Shown here piece by piece: positions 1-7,736 of a stretch of DNA of 47,305 bases (position 1 is the stretch's first letter; every line of letters starts with the position of its first letter). Where the stretch lies: NCBI GenBank assembly GCA_903933935.1, contig CAIZMB010000144.1, positions 1 to 47,305 on the forward strand, read 5' to 3'. Made by a program: the position numbers and the translations under genes. The stretch comes from an uncultured Cytophagaceae bacterium (GTDB lineage: Bacteria; Bacteroidota; Bacteroidia; Cytophagales; Spirosomataceae). The notes beneath the pieces are model-generated. The model had not been told where the DNA came from and did not search any database. It saw nothing but the letters and a program-made list of their open reading frames with translations.

Positions 1-259
1 AAAAAAAATAAAAATTTTTTGTTTTATTTTATGATGTCAAATTTACACGACTAAGCCTAGAGTTTATTGGACAAATCTTTCATTTTTGTGGACTGAAGTT
101 GCAAAAACATAGCCTAAGCTTAATTATGATGTTATTTAAATGGTTTTAATACATTTTTTGCATTTCTAAATTTTCCTATTTCTTGCCCTTAAACTTTAAA
201 TTCAAATTAATTTCCTTTTAATTTTCTAATTTTAGACTTTCATTTTAAGGCCGTTTATA
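1..259. other. AT-rich intergenic segment at left edge
   Basis: This is 259 bases of very A/T-rich sequence with long A and T runs at the extreme left end. I found no open reading frame, tRNA or clear hairpin terminator in it. It presumably holds the promoter of the downstream sensor gene, but I could not identify a TAnnTTTG -7 motif with a properly spaced TTTG, so no promoter is called. Confidence 0.4.
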
Positions 260-3200
260 GTGTCCATTCGAATCGTATACATGTTTCTTGGCTTGCTTAT
301 TTTTGACCCCTTTTTTTTGTGGGCTCAAAAGTCGACACGCTATGAAAGGTTGACCACCGCTTCTGGTTTATCTCAAAGTACCATCAATAAAATCATTCAG
401 GACAAAAAAGGCTTTTTGTGGTTTGCAACCGCTGATGGCTTGAATCGCTATGATGGGTATTCGTTTACGGTTTTCAGAAATGATCCAAGCAATAACAAGA
501 CTTTAAGTGGAAGTGATATCTCGACTGTTTGCGAAGACGATGAAGGTAATTTATGGGTAGGAACTCGAAATGCGGGATTAAATAAAATAAATTTAAAAAC
601 CGGTTCAGTGATTCGATTTCCGCGTGGGCCTTCAGGGGAAGATATTTCATCTGTTATTATTCCATCGATCGTTAATTTAGGAAATCATAAGATAGGTGTG
701 GCCGCTTTAGGTATGGGTTTTATCACAATAGATTCTAAAAAGAATGTATTGATTAAAGAAGAGTCAGATTTTGAAACGCCACTCATTAAAGATGCGGTTC
801 GGTTTTTCAGGCATTCAACGGGGTCGCTTTGGATTGGTACAAGAACTGGGTATTTGATTTCAGTTTTGGGCAATCGTTCTTATTTGCCGTTTAATTTTGG
901 TCAAAAGGGTCCGGCCAACGAATTTCGTATTCGGGCTTTATTTGAAGCAAAAAATGGGGATATATTAGTCGGCACAGAAGGCCGAGGATTATTTCGCTTT
1001 GATCATCAAAATCAAAAATTCACTTCCGTTTTTTATAATCGGTCTTCTCTTTCCTCTCGCCAAAATATCGTGACGAGCATAAGTAGGGATGGATCTAAAA
1101 ACATTTGGATTGGAACGGATAACGGCATTTATATTTGTGAAGGCGAGAATTTTTCAAAATTTCGCCAAGTGGTGTCTAATCCAGATCCTGAATTTGGCAT
1201 TAGCTCATATTCGGTGACCAGTTTATTTACTGACTCAAATTTAAATACTTGGATTGGGACTTGGGAAGCTGGTTTAAATATCGATTTTCACCAAAAATCT
1301 CGATTCTCTTTATTAAGATATAAACCCAATACGTTTTTAGGCTTATTGAGTAATAAAGTCACCGCACTTAGGGCAAATTCAAATCAAGGAGTGTGGATAG
1401 GCAGTAATGTAGGTTTATCCTATTTAAATTATAAATCTGGAATCGTTGAACATGTGGTCAACAATGCAGATATCAATCGCCTTAATTCACCTGATATTTT
1501 TGATGTTAACTTATTAGAAACAGACTCATTAGGTACTTTGTGGATTGGTGTTTGGGGGAAAGGCCTTTTCAATATGATGTCTAACCGAAAAATGATTTCA
1601 TATCCAGTCCCAAAAGGAATTGTTTCAAATGTTGCGACCATAAAATTTTCTAGTATCCTTAAGAAGGGGCAAAAGTTGTTGCTAGGGACTTCAGGAAATG
1701 GTTTAATGGCCTTTGATTTGATTTCTAAAAAATATGAAATTCCTTACACGGAATTAAATCGAAAATTGTTTGAAAATAAAACGATCTCCACGTTAATGAT
1801 GGAGGGAAATAATCGTTTATGGATTGGAACTACGGCGAGTGGATTATTCGTGTATGATTTGAAAACAAAAAAAGTGGCTCATTGGGAAAAGGGAATTTCC
1901 ACTTCTTCTTTGAGATATAACCATGTGACTTATATTCACCAAGACCGAAAAAATCGAATCTGGGTCCTGACTAATGGAGGTGGATTGAATTTATACCAAG
2001 GTCCTGGAAATACATTTAAGGTTTTTACGGTCGCTGATGGACTAGTTAGTAATACCTTGAGGGGAATGGTGGAAGATAAAAAAGGAAATTTATGGTTGAC
2101 GACCAATGGTGGGATCTCGAAAATGGATCCAAAGACTTTCAAATGCATCAATTTTGATGATGTGGATGGCCTACAAGGAAAAGAATTTTTAATTAATGCT
2201 TTCGATAAAAACGATCAAGATTGGTTGTTTTTTGGAGGTATTAATGGATTGAATTACATTAAGTCAGATAGTTTGCGTTCTCGTATGGATGTCCCAAACG
2301 TCTTTATAACCAATCTGAAAATCTTCAATAAACCTGTACAAGTGGGAGCGGAGAACTCTCCCTTAGATCAAGATATTTTATTTACCAAGCATTTAATTCT
2401 TCAGCCAGAGCAATCGGTATTTAGCTTTGACTTTGTGGCTTTAGAATATCAAAGACCTAAAAATAACCGATATGCCTATTATTTAGAGGGATTTGAAAAA
2501 GATTGGAATTATGTGGGTACTCAAAGATCCGCTTCTTATACGAATTTAAGTCCTGGGGAATATACCTTTAAAGTTAAGGCTTCAAATTCAGACGGTATTT
2601 GGGCCGAAAATCCATTTGAGTTAAAAATCACTGTTTTGCCCCCTTGGTATCGCACTTGGTGGGCCTTCCTCATCTATTTTGTTTCTGCTTCAGCCATTGT
2701 TTATGGATTTATTCGTGAAATAAAGATCCGAGAATCATTCAAGACAGATATACGTTTGAAAGAAATTGAAAAGGAACGTATTCAAGAGCTCGAGCAAGTA
2801 AAAACGCATTTTTTTACCAATATTTCTCATGAGCTTAGGACTCCATTAACCCTCATTATTAGCCCCATTGAACGTTATTTTCTTAAAAATAAGGGATTAA
2901 ACGAGGAACAAAATACTCGGATGTCTTCCATACATCAAAATGCTCAAAAGCTTTTGCGATTGATTAACCAACTGTTAGATCTATCCAAAATTGAGTCAGG
3001 AAAACAGCAGCCTTCTATCGCAAAACATGATTTAATCCTTCAATTATCTAGTATTATTTTGGGCTTTGAAAATTATGCGCAACAAAAGCAAATCAATTTG
3101 ATGTGGAAACCTCCACAAAATGATCTATTTGTTTATTATGATTCTGATATCATTGAAAAATGTGTGTCAAATCTTTTGTCTAACGCTTTTAAACATACGT

Positions 3201-4369
3201 CAGAAGAAGGGAAAATAGGCGTTTCCTTGACTCTTATTCATGATCTTCAAGCAGGAAAAAAGATAGTCAAATCCGTTCGAATCCAAGTGCTAGATACTGG
3301 TAAAGGAATCGCATCAGAACATCTAAATCATATTTTTGATCGTTTTTACCAAGTGCCTGAATCGATGAATAGAGCTGGAACGGGCGTCGGTTTGTCACTT
3401 TGCAAAGAATTGATTGAGTTGCATCTGGGTCAAATAGAGGTTAATAGCAAATTGGGTGAAGGAAGTGACTTTTCGATTAATTTTCCAGTTCAAGTTGACG
3501 CATTCGATCCTTCATGGATTCACCAACATGAAAATTTATTGGAAAAGATTGTTTCTAATAATCCCGTGATTCAAAAATTAGACTCAATAGAACATGAAAA
3601 ACAAATTTTATTGATTGTTGATGATCATACGGAACTAAGAAAATTTGTTGCCGATATATTTTCGAATCGTTTTCAAATTGTGGAGTCCGAAAGGGGAGAA
3701 GAAGCGTTGGAATTAGCACTAAAGTTTTTACCAGATGTGGTCATTACCGATTGGATGATGCCTGGCATGAGCGGAATAAATCTTTGTCGGGCACTTCGTA
3801 GTAATCCCAAAACAAATCATATTCCGATCATCATTTTAACTTCCAAAAGTTCTCAAGATAGTCAAATTGAAGGGATGCAGTCCGGAGCTGATGATTATGT
3901 GAGTAAGCCATTTAACGCGGATTTACTTGAGATTAGGGTTAATAAGTTATTGGAAGCAAAAGAAAGAGCTAGAAAAAATTGGCAGAAACAATTAGTTCAG
4001 AAAGAATTAACAGAAGGTAAATTACCGGAATTTCAAGATGAGTTTTTACAAAAGGCAACTGCCTTAATTTTAGAAAATATCGCTGATTCTAATTTTGATG
4101 TGGTAGATCTAGAAAATGGGCTGGACATGAGTAAAATGCAGCTATATCGGAAGTTAAAAAACCTTACTTCTTTGGCAGGGAATGAATTCATACGTTCCAT
4201 TAGGCTCCAACAAGCCTTAGTGTTTATGGAGACAACCCAATTTAATGTTTCAGAAATTGCCTATAAAGTTGGATTTAATGATCCAGCCTATTTTACACGC
4301 GTCTTTAAAAAACAATTTGGTCAATCACCTTCTTATTACATCAACCATGCTAAAGAGAACATTAGTTAA
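260..4369 (+). CDS. Hybrid two-component system sensor/AraC-type regulator (HTCS)
   Basis: This 1369-residue one-protein signalling system matches the Bacteroidota HTCS family, which senses glycans or breakdown products in the periplasm and activates polysaccharide-utilisation genes. Order of parts: N-terminal signal sequence, a long two-component-regulator beta-propeller (about residues 30-690, with repeated LWIGT-type motifs), a Y_Y_Y domain (about 700-790), a membrane segment (about 800-818), and a histidine kinase core with the phospho-acceptor His857 in NISHELRTP. The HATPase region (GTGVGLSLC) follows, then a receiver domain with phospho-acceptor Asp1164 in TDWMMPG and Lys in KPF, and a C-terminal AraC-type helix-turn-helix. 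The GTG start is kept because it supplies a charged n-region (SIR) to the signal peptide; ATG at 281 is the alternative. No SusCD or glycosidase adjoins it, so its target is probably left of the window or elsewhere. Its 3' end overlaps the next gene by 23 bases. Confidence 0.93.
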   Translation: MSIRIVYMFLGLLIFDPFFLWAQKSTRYERLTTASGLSQSTINKIIQDKKGFLWFATADGLNRYDGYSFTVFRNDPSNNKTLSGSDISTVCEDDEGNLWVGTRNAGLNKINLKTGSVIRFPRGPSGEDISSVIIPSIVNLGNHKIGVAALGMGFITIDSKKNVLIKEESDFETPLIKDAVRFFRHSTGSLWIGTRTGYLISVLGNRSYLPFNFGQKGPANEFRIRALFEAKNGDILVGTEGRGLFRFDHQNQKFTSVFYNRSSLSSRQNIVTSISRDGSKNIWIGTDNGIYICEGENFSKFRQVVSNPDPEFGISSYSVTSLFTDSNLNTWIGTWEAGLNIDFHQKSRFSLLRYKPNTFLGLLSNKVTALRANSNQGVWIGSNVGLSYLNYKSGIVEHVVNNADINRLNSPDIFDVNLLETDSLGTLWIGVWGKGLFNMMSNRKMISYPVPKGIVSNVATIKFSSILKKGQKLLLGTSGNGLMAFDLISKKYEIPYTELNRKLFENKTISTLMMEGNNRLWIGTTASGLFVYDLKTKKVAHWEKGISTSSLRYNHVTYIHQDRKNRIWVLTNGGGLNLYQGPGNTFKVFTVADGLVSNTLRGMVEDKKGNLWLTTNGGISKMDPKTFKCINFDDVDGLQGKEFLINAFDKNDQDWLFFGGINGLNYIKSDSLRSRMDVPNVFITNLKIFNKPVQVGAENSPLDQDILFTKHLILQPEQSVFSFDFVALEYQRPKNNRYAYYLEGFEKDWNYVGTQRSASYTNLSPGEYTFKVKASNSDGIWAENPFELKITVLPPWYRTWWAFLIYFVSASAIVYGFIREIKIRESFKTDIRLKEIEKERIQELEQVKTHFFTNISHELRTPLTLIISPIERYFLKNKGLNEEQNTRMSSIHQNAQKLLRLINQLLDLSKIESGKQQPSIAKHDLILQLSSIILGFENYAQQKQINLMWKPPQNDLFVYYDSDIIEKCVSNLLSNAFKHTSEEGKIGVSLTLIHDLQAGKKIVKSVRIQVLDTGKGIASEHLNHIFDRFYQVPESMNRAGTGVGLSLCKELIELHLGQIEVNSKLGEGSDFSINFPVQVDAFDPSWIHQHENLLEKIVSNNPVIQKLDSIEHEKQILLIVDDHTELRKFVADIFSNRFQIVESERGEEALELALKFLPDVVITDWMMPGMSGINLCRALRSNPKTNHIPIIILTSKSSQDSQIEGMQSGADDYVSKPFNADLLEIRVNKLLEAKERARKNWQKQLVQKELTEGKLPEFQDEFLQKATALILENIADSNFDVVDLENGLDMSKMQLYRKLKNLTSLAGNEFIRSIRLQQALVFMETTQFNVSEIAYKVGFNDPAYFTRVFKKQFGQSPSYYINHAKENIS

Positions 4370-5348
4370 ATTTTCAATTCTTGCCTGTATATCTATTTTG
4401 ATCTCATCTTGGGGATTTCTCTCTCATAAATCATTGCAGCAAGTTTCTATTTATACGTTGCCAGCAGAATTGGGTTTGTTTTTTTATGCAAACCAAGATT
4501 ATTTGGTGACCCACTCGATTCGACCTGATGTCCGTAGACGTGACGATAAGTCAGAGGACCCAAAACATTATTTAGACATGGATGCCGATGTTTTTGGACC
4601 TAACTATCGAACAAGTATTCCTCATGATTTTTCTGCAGCCGTTAAGAAATATACCTTAGATAGTTTGAAAAATGAAGGGATTGTGCCGTGGGAGGTAAAC
4701 CGAGTTTATAAACGATTGGTTTATTCATTCCAACATAATTTAAAAGATTCTGTGTTGTTTTATGCAGCTGATTTAGGCCATTATGTGGCTGATTCGCATG
4801 TTCCATTACATACTACGAAAAATCACGATGGACAATATACCAACCAAAAAGGAATTCATGTTTTGTGGGAAAGTTTAGTGCCTGAAGAATTTTTAAGAAA
4901 TTATCAATTTAATCAGGTACCTGAGGTCACCTACATAAAGAATCCTCAAGATTTTATCTTTCAAATTTTATTGGAATCACATGACATGCTTCCTGAAGTT
5001 TATAAAACTGAATTAGCCATTCGGGCCGAGATGGGAGAAGCAAAAGCATTCATGGAAGTAGAGCGAGGCGGGCGTAAATTACAGTATTACACCAAAGACT
5101 TTATAAAAGCATATGGCAATCGATTAGGTGCATCCATTGAAAAAAGAATGCTTTTAGCGTCTAATCGAGTGGCTAGTTTTTGGTATTCTGCTTATAAGGA
5201 TGCCGGATCGCCTGCTTGGGTGATGTCTGCTCCTGAAATTTCAGAGGCATTGAAACAGAAATATACCAAAGAGAAGGTGATATGGTCATCCAATAACCTA
5301 ATTAAGGAAAATTTATTGATCTCACTAAAAACAAAATCTGCAGAATAA
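4347..5348 (+). CDS. Zinc-dependent phospholipase C / S1-P1 nuclease-fold protein
   Basis: The 333-residue exported protein resembles the zinc-dependent phospholipase C family (S1/P1 nuclease fold). Start ATG 4347 is chosen over an upstream in-frame ATG at 4245, because it places a hydrophobic signal segment (residues 8-20) at the N-terminus. The shorter form then carries SSWGFLSH right after it. In this fold the mature N-terminal Trp and a nearby His bind zinc, and here Trp22 and His27 are spaced accordingly. Further His/Asp-rich stretches (DLGHYVADSHVPLH, NHDG, GIHVLWE) fit the trinuclear zinc site. It overlaps the sensor gene and abuts the phosphoesterase gene, so the three are probably co-transcribed. 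Substrate (phospholipid or nucleic acid) cannot be decided from sequence. Confidence 0.8.
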   Translation: MLKRTLVKFSILACISILISSWGFLSHKSLQQVSIYTLPAELGLFFYANQDYLVTHSIRPDVRRRDDKSEDPKHYLDMDADVFGPNYRTSIPHDFSAAVKKYTLDSLKNEGIVPWEVNRVYKRLVYSFQHNLKDSVLFYAADLGHYVADSHVPLHTTKNHDGQYTNQKGIHVLWESLVPEEFLRNYQFNQVPEVTYIKNPQDFIFQILLESHDMLPEVYKTELAIRAEMGEAKAFMEVERGGRKLQYYTKDFIKAYGNRLGASIEKRMLLASNRVASFWYSAYKDAGSPAWVMSAPEISEALKQKYTKEKVIWSSNNLIKENLLISLKTKSAE

Positions 5349-5864
5349 ATGCAAAAGATTTTACTCCTTTCAGATACTCATAGTTATTTAGATGCACGAC
5401 TTGAAGAGCATATCGAGTTTTGCGATCAAATTTGGCATGGAGGGGATTGGGGTTCTGTGGCGATTGCAGATACATTAATGAGTTTTGGGAAACCCGTTTA
5501 TGGCGTTTATGGGAACATAGATGATCGCACGATCCGGAATATGTTTCCTAAAATCACTCGGTTTATGTGCGAAGACGTAAAAGTTGCCATGACGCATATT
5601 GCCGGTGCACCTTCTTCCTACAAACCTGATGCATTAGAAACTTTTGCCATGGGAATTCCTCATATTTTTGTGTGTGGACATTCCCATATACTGCAGGTCA
5701 AAAGAGATTTGAAACGTAATAATATGCTGTTTTTAAATCCGGGGGCGGCGGGCCAACATGGATTTCATGATGATCAAACAGCATTAAGGTTTAAGATTGA
5801 CGGATCACGGATTTTTGATATGGAAGTAATCCAAATGCCTCGTTTGAAGATTCGGGTTAAATAA
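5349..5864 (+). CDS. YfcE/MJ0936-type metallophosphoesterase
   Basis: A 171-residue calcineurin-like metallophosphoesterase of the small YfcE/MJ0936 type. The metal-binding blocks appear in order: LSDTH near the N-terminus, HGGDWG, YGNIDDR, MTHIAG and CGHSH followed by NPGA. These enzymes hydrolyse phosphodiesters in the cytoplasm; the physiological substrate is generally unknown. There is no signal peptide. The ATG follows the stop of the preceding phospholipase-like gene without a gap, suggesting translational coupling. The last 8 bases overlap the 3' end of mnmA, which is convergent. Confidence 0.88.
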   Translation: MQKILLLSDTHSYLDARLEEHIEFCDQIWHGGDWGSVAIADTLMSFGKPVYGVYGNIDDRTIRNMFPKITRFMCEDVKVAMTHIAGAPSSYKPDALETFAMGIPHIFVCGHSHILQVKRDLKRNNMLFLNPGAAGQHGFHDDQTALRFKIDGSRIFDMEVIQMPRLKIRVK

Positions 5865-6993
5865 ACGATTGGATATTTTCGAAAACACTTCCTTTTTGGA
5901 AGGATTTAAGAATCCAACCCCCACCGACTACATCATCCCCCTCATAAAATACAGCTGCTTGGCCTGGTGCGATTCCACTGACATCTTCATGGAATTCTAC
6001 TTTGATTTTCCCGTTTATTCCTTCAATAAATGCCGCAGTTCCTGCGTCTTTGTACCTAACTTTTGTTACCGTTTCTAAGCCTTCTACTGGGATTGAGTCA
6101 TATTTTTGAAGGTTCAATTGGCCCACATACATGCCCGTTCTATTCAAATCTTCTAACTTACCAATTACCACTTCATTCGTCTCTTTTTTAATTTCCGTAA
6201 CGAAGGCTGGATAACCAAAAGCCTTTCCTAAACCCTTTCTTTGGCCTACCGTATAAAATGGATAACCCTCGTGAGAACCAATGACTTTACCTTCTGTGTC
6301 AATAAAATTTCCTCCTTTCACTTGCTCTTCCAGTTCAGGAATTCTGCGCTTTAGAAAGCCCCGGTAATCATTGTCGGGAACAAAACAGATTTCATAGCTT
6401 TCTGATTTATTGACTAGGTCAACAAAGCCCCGCTCTGTGGCCATTTCACGAATTTTGGCTTTCGTTAAATGACCTAGAGGAAGAATGGTTCGGGCGAGTG
6501 AGGATTGGGAAACTCCCCAAAGCACATAGCTTTGGTCTTTTAATACGTCCACACCTTTTGATATGATAAATCGATTATTTTCTTCTCTAATTTGTGCGTA
6601 ATGTCCTGTCGCGATGAATTCGCATCCTAATTGGTCTGCGCGCTTCAACAATGCATCCCATTTGATATGTGTATTGCACATCACACATGGATTGGGTGTT
6701 CGACCTTCTACGTATTCATTGGTGAAATAGTCAATGACAGAATCACCAAATTCTTCACGGATATCTAATATATAATGGGGGAATCCTAATGATACGGCTA
6801 TATGTCGAGCATCATTGATTGAATCAAGTGAGCAGCAACCAGTTTCTTTTTTTGTACCACCAGAGCTCGCATAGTCCCATGTTTTCATGGTCATGCCGAT
6901 CACTTCATATCCTTGTTCATGTAATAAAACAGCTGCGACCGAGCTGTCAATACCGCCACTCATGGCGACTAATACGCGTCCTTTTGTTTCCAT
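5857..6993 (-). CDS. mnmA: tRNA-specific 2-thiouridylase MnmA
   Basis: MnmA thiolates C2 of the wobble uridine U34 in tRNAs for Lys, Glu and Gln. The 378-residue length fits the family. An ATP-pyrophosphatase P-loop SGGIDSS lies at residues 12-18. The catalytic cysteine pair is present: Cys103 in NPCVMC and Cys203 in YEICFVPD, corresponding to the E. coli Cys102/Cys199 pair. The GQRKGL stretch follows. The gene is convergent with the YfcE-like gene (8-base overlap) and divergent from the TrpF-like gene. A short inverted repeat (TCAGG at 7003-7007, CCTGA at 7015-7019) lies in its leader with no assigned role. Its functional partner mnmE, which modifies C5 of the same base, is at 28.3 kb. Confidence 0.97.
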   Translation of the reverse strand: METKGRVLVAMSGGIDSSVAAVLLHEQGYEVIGMTMKTWDYASSGGTKKETGCCSLDSINDARHIAVSLGFPHYILDIREEFGDSVIDYFTNEYVEGRTPNPCVMCNTHIKWDALLKRADQLGCEFIATGHYAQIREENNRFIISKGVDVLKDQSYVLWGVSQSSLARTILPLGHLTKAKIREMATERGFVDLVNKSESYEICFVPDNDYRGFLKRRIPELEEQVKGGNFIDTEGKVIGSHEGYPFYTVGQRKGLGKAFGYPAFVTEIKKETNEVVIGKLEDLNRTGMYVGQLNLQKYDSIPVEGLETVTKVRYKDAGTAAFIEGINGKIKVEFHEDVSGIAPGQAAVFYEGDDVVGGGWILKSFQKGSVFENIQSFI

Positions 6994-7066
6994 ATTTGCT
7001 GCTCAGGTTCAAGGCCTGACGAAATTTTGTGCAATTTAAGATTAATTTGGCCAATTGGCGAACAAT

Positions 7067-7098
7067 TTTGCTATTTAGAACCTTAAAGATTAGTTTTG
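7067..7098 (+). promoter_or_regulatory. Bacteroidota-type promoter for the TrpF-like gene
   Basis: TTTG at 7067-7070 and TAGTTTTG at 7091-7098 match the Bacteroidota -33 (TTTG) and -7 (TAnnTTTG) elements with a 20-base spacer. The ATG is at 7120, giving an expected leader of roughly 15 bases. Confidence 0.6.
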
Positions 7099-7119
7099 TT
7101 TTTATTTTTGGATTGATTT

Positions 7120-7710
7120 ATGCTAAAGACAAAGGTTAAGGTTTCTGCGATTGAGAATTTGTCGGATGCGCGGTATTGTGCAGGGATGGGTGTGGAATGG
7201 TTAGGATTTTCAATGACAGATGTTCCTGTGGATAAATTCAATGAAATTCGAAATTGGCTTTCAGGGATTCAGATCGTAGGCGAGGCTTTTAATTGCTCAG
7301 AAGATCAAATTATTGCGCTCTGCGAGGCATTTCAACCTGATGTTTTAGAGATTAGTTCATCGACTAACTTAGAGAAAATCAAGCAAATTACATTACCCAA
7401 AATCTTAAGAGTTAATCTTGATTCAGATAATTTACCAGCATTATTTGCGGCAGCTCGACCTTATGTGGATTATTTTTTGTTGGTAGGTGACTCTGAGGAT
7501 TCCTTACTCGGTTTTGAAAACCAAGTAGAAATATGGTCCGCTCAATATCCCATTATCTTAGGTTTAAGCATTCCTGATCAAGATTTAGAGGAATGGGTTG
7601 AGCAAAGTTCTATTCAAGGAATTGGATTAATAGCCGGCAAAGAGGAGCGGCCTGGCTACCGAGATTTTACGGATTTAATGACTATCTTGGAAAAACTAGA
7701 AACAGAATAA
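7120..7710 (+). CDS. TrpF-like (phosphoribosylanthranilate isomerase fold) protein, probably not a true TrpF
   Basis: A 196-residue cytoplasmic protein whose layout resembles phosphoribosylanthranilate isomerase: an N-terminal KVKVSAIENLSDARYCAGMG stretch aligning with the TrpF KICGI...DA...AGAD region, followed by WLGF. Near the C-terminus GLIAGKEERPGYRDF aligns with the SSGVE..PG phosphate-binding region. The catalytic cysteine of the KICG motif is replaced by serine (Ser9) and the following glycine by alanine, so normal TrpF activity is doubtful. No other trp gene is near. It follows its own promoter and is separated by 26 bases from the penicillin-binding protein gene. It may be a repurposed TIM-barrel; function not known. 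Confidence 0.7.
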   Translation: MLKTKVKVSAIENLSDARYCAGMGVEWLGFSMTDVPVDKFNEIRNWLSGIQIVGEAFNCSEDQIIALCEAFQPDVLEISSSTNLEKIKQITLPKILRVNLDSDNLPALFAAARPYVDYFLLVGDSEDSLLGFENQVEIWSAQYPIILGLSIPDQDLEEWVEQSSIQGIGLIAGKEERPGYRDFTDLMTILEKLETE

Positions 7711-7736
7711 ATATGTGTTTACGCATTTAAAAATAT

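Noticed and set aside
4245-4346. N-terminal extension of the phospholipase-like gene
   Set aside because: It lies inside the AraC part of the sensor gene and hides the signal peptide; ATG 4347 is better.
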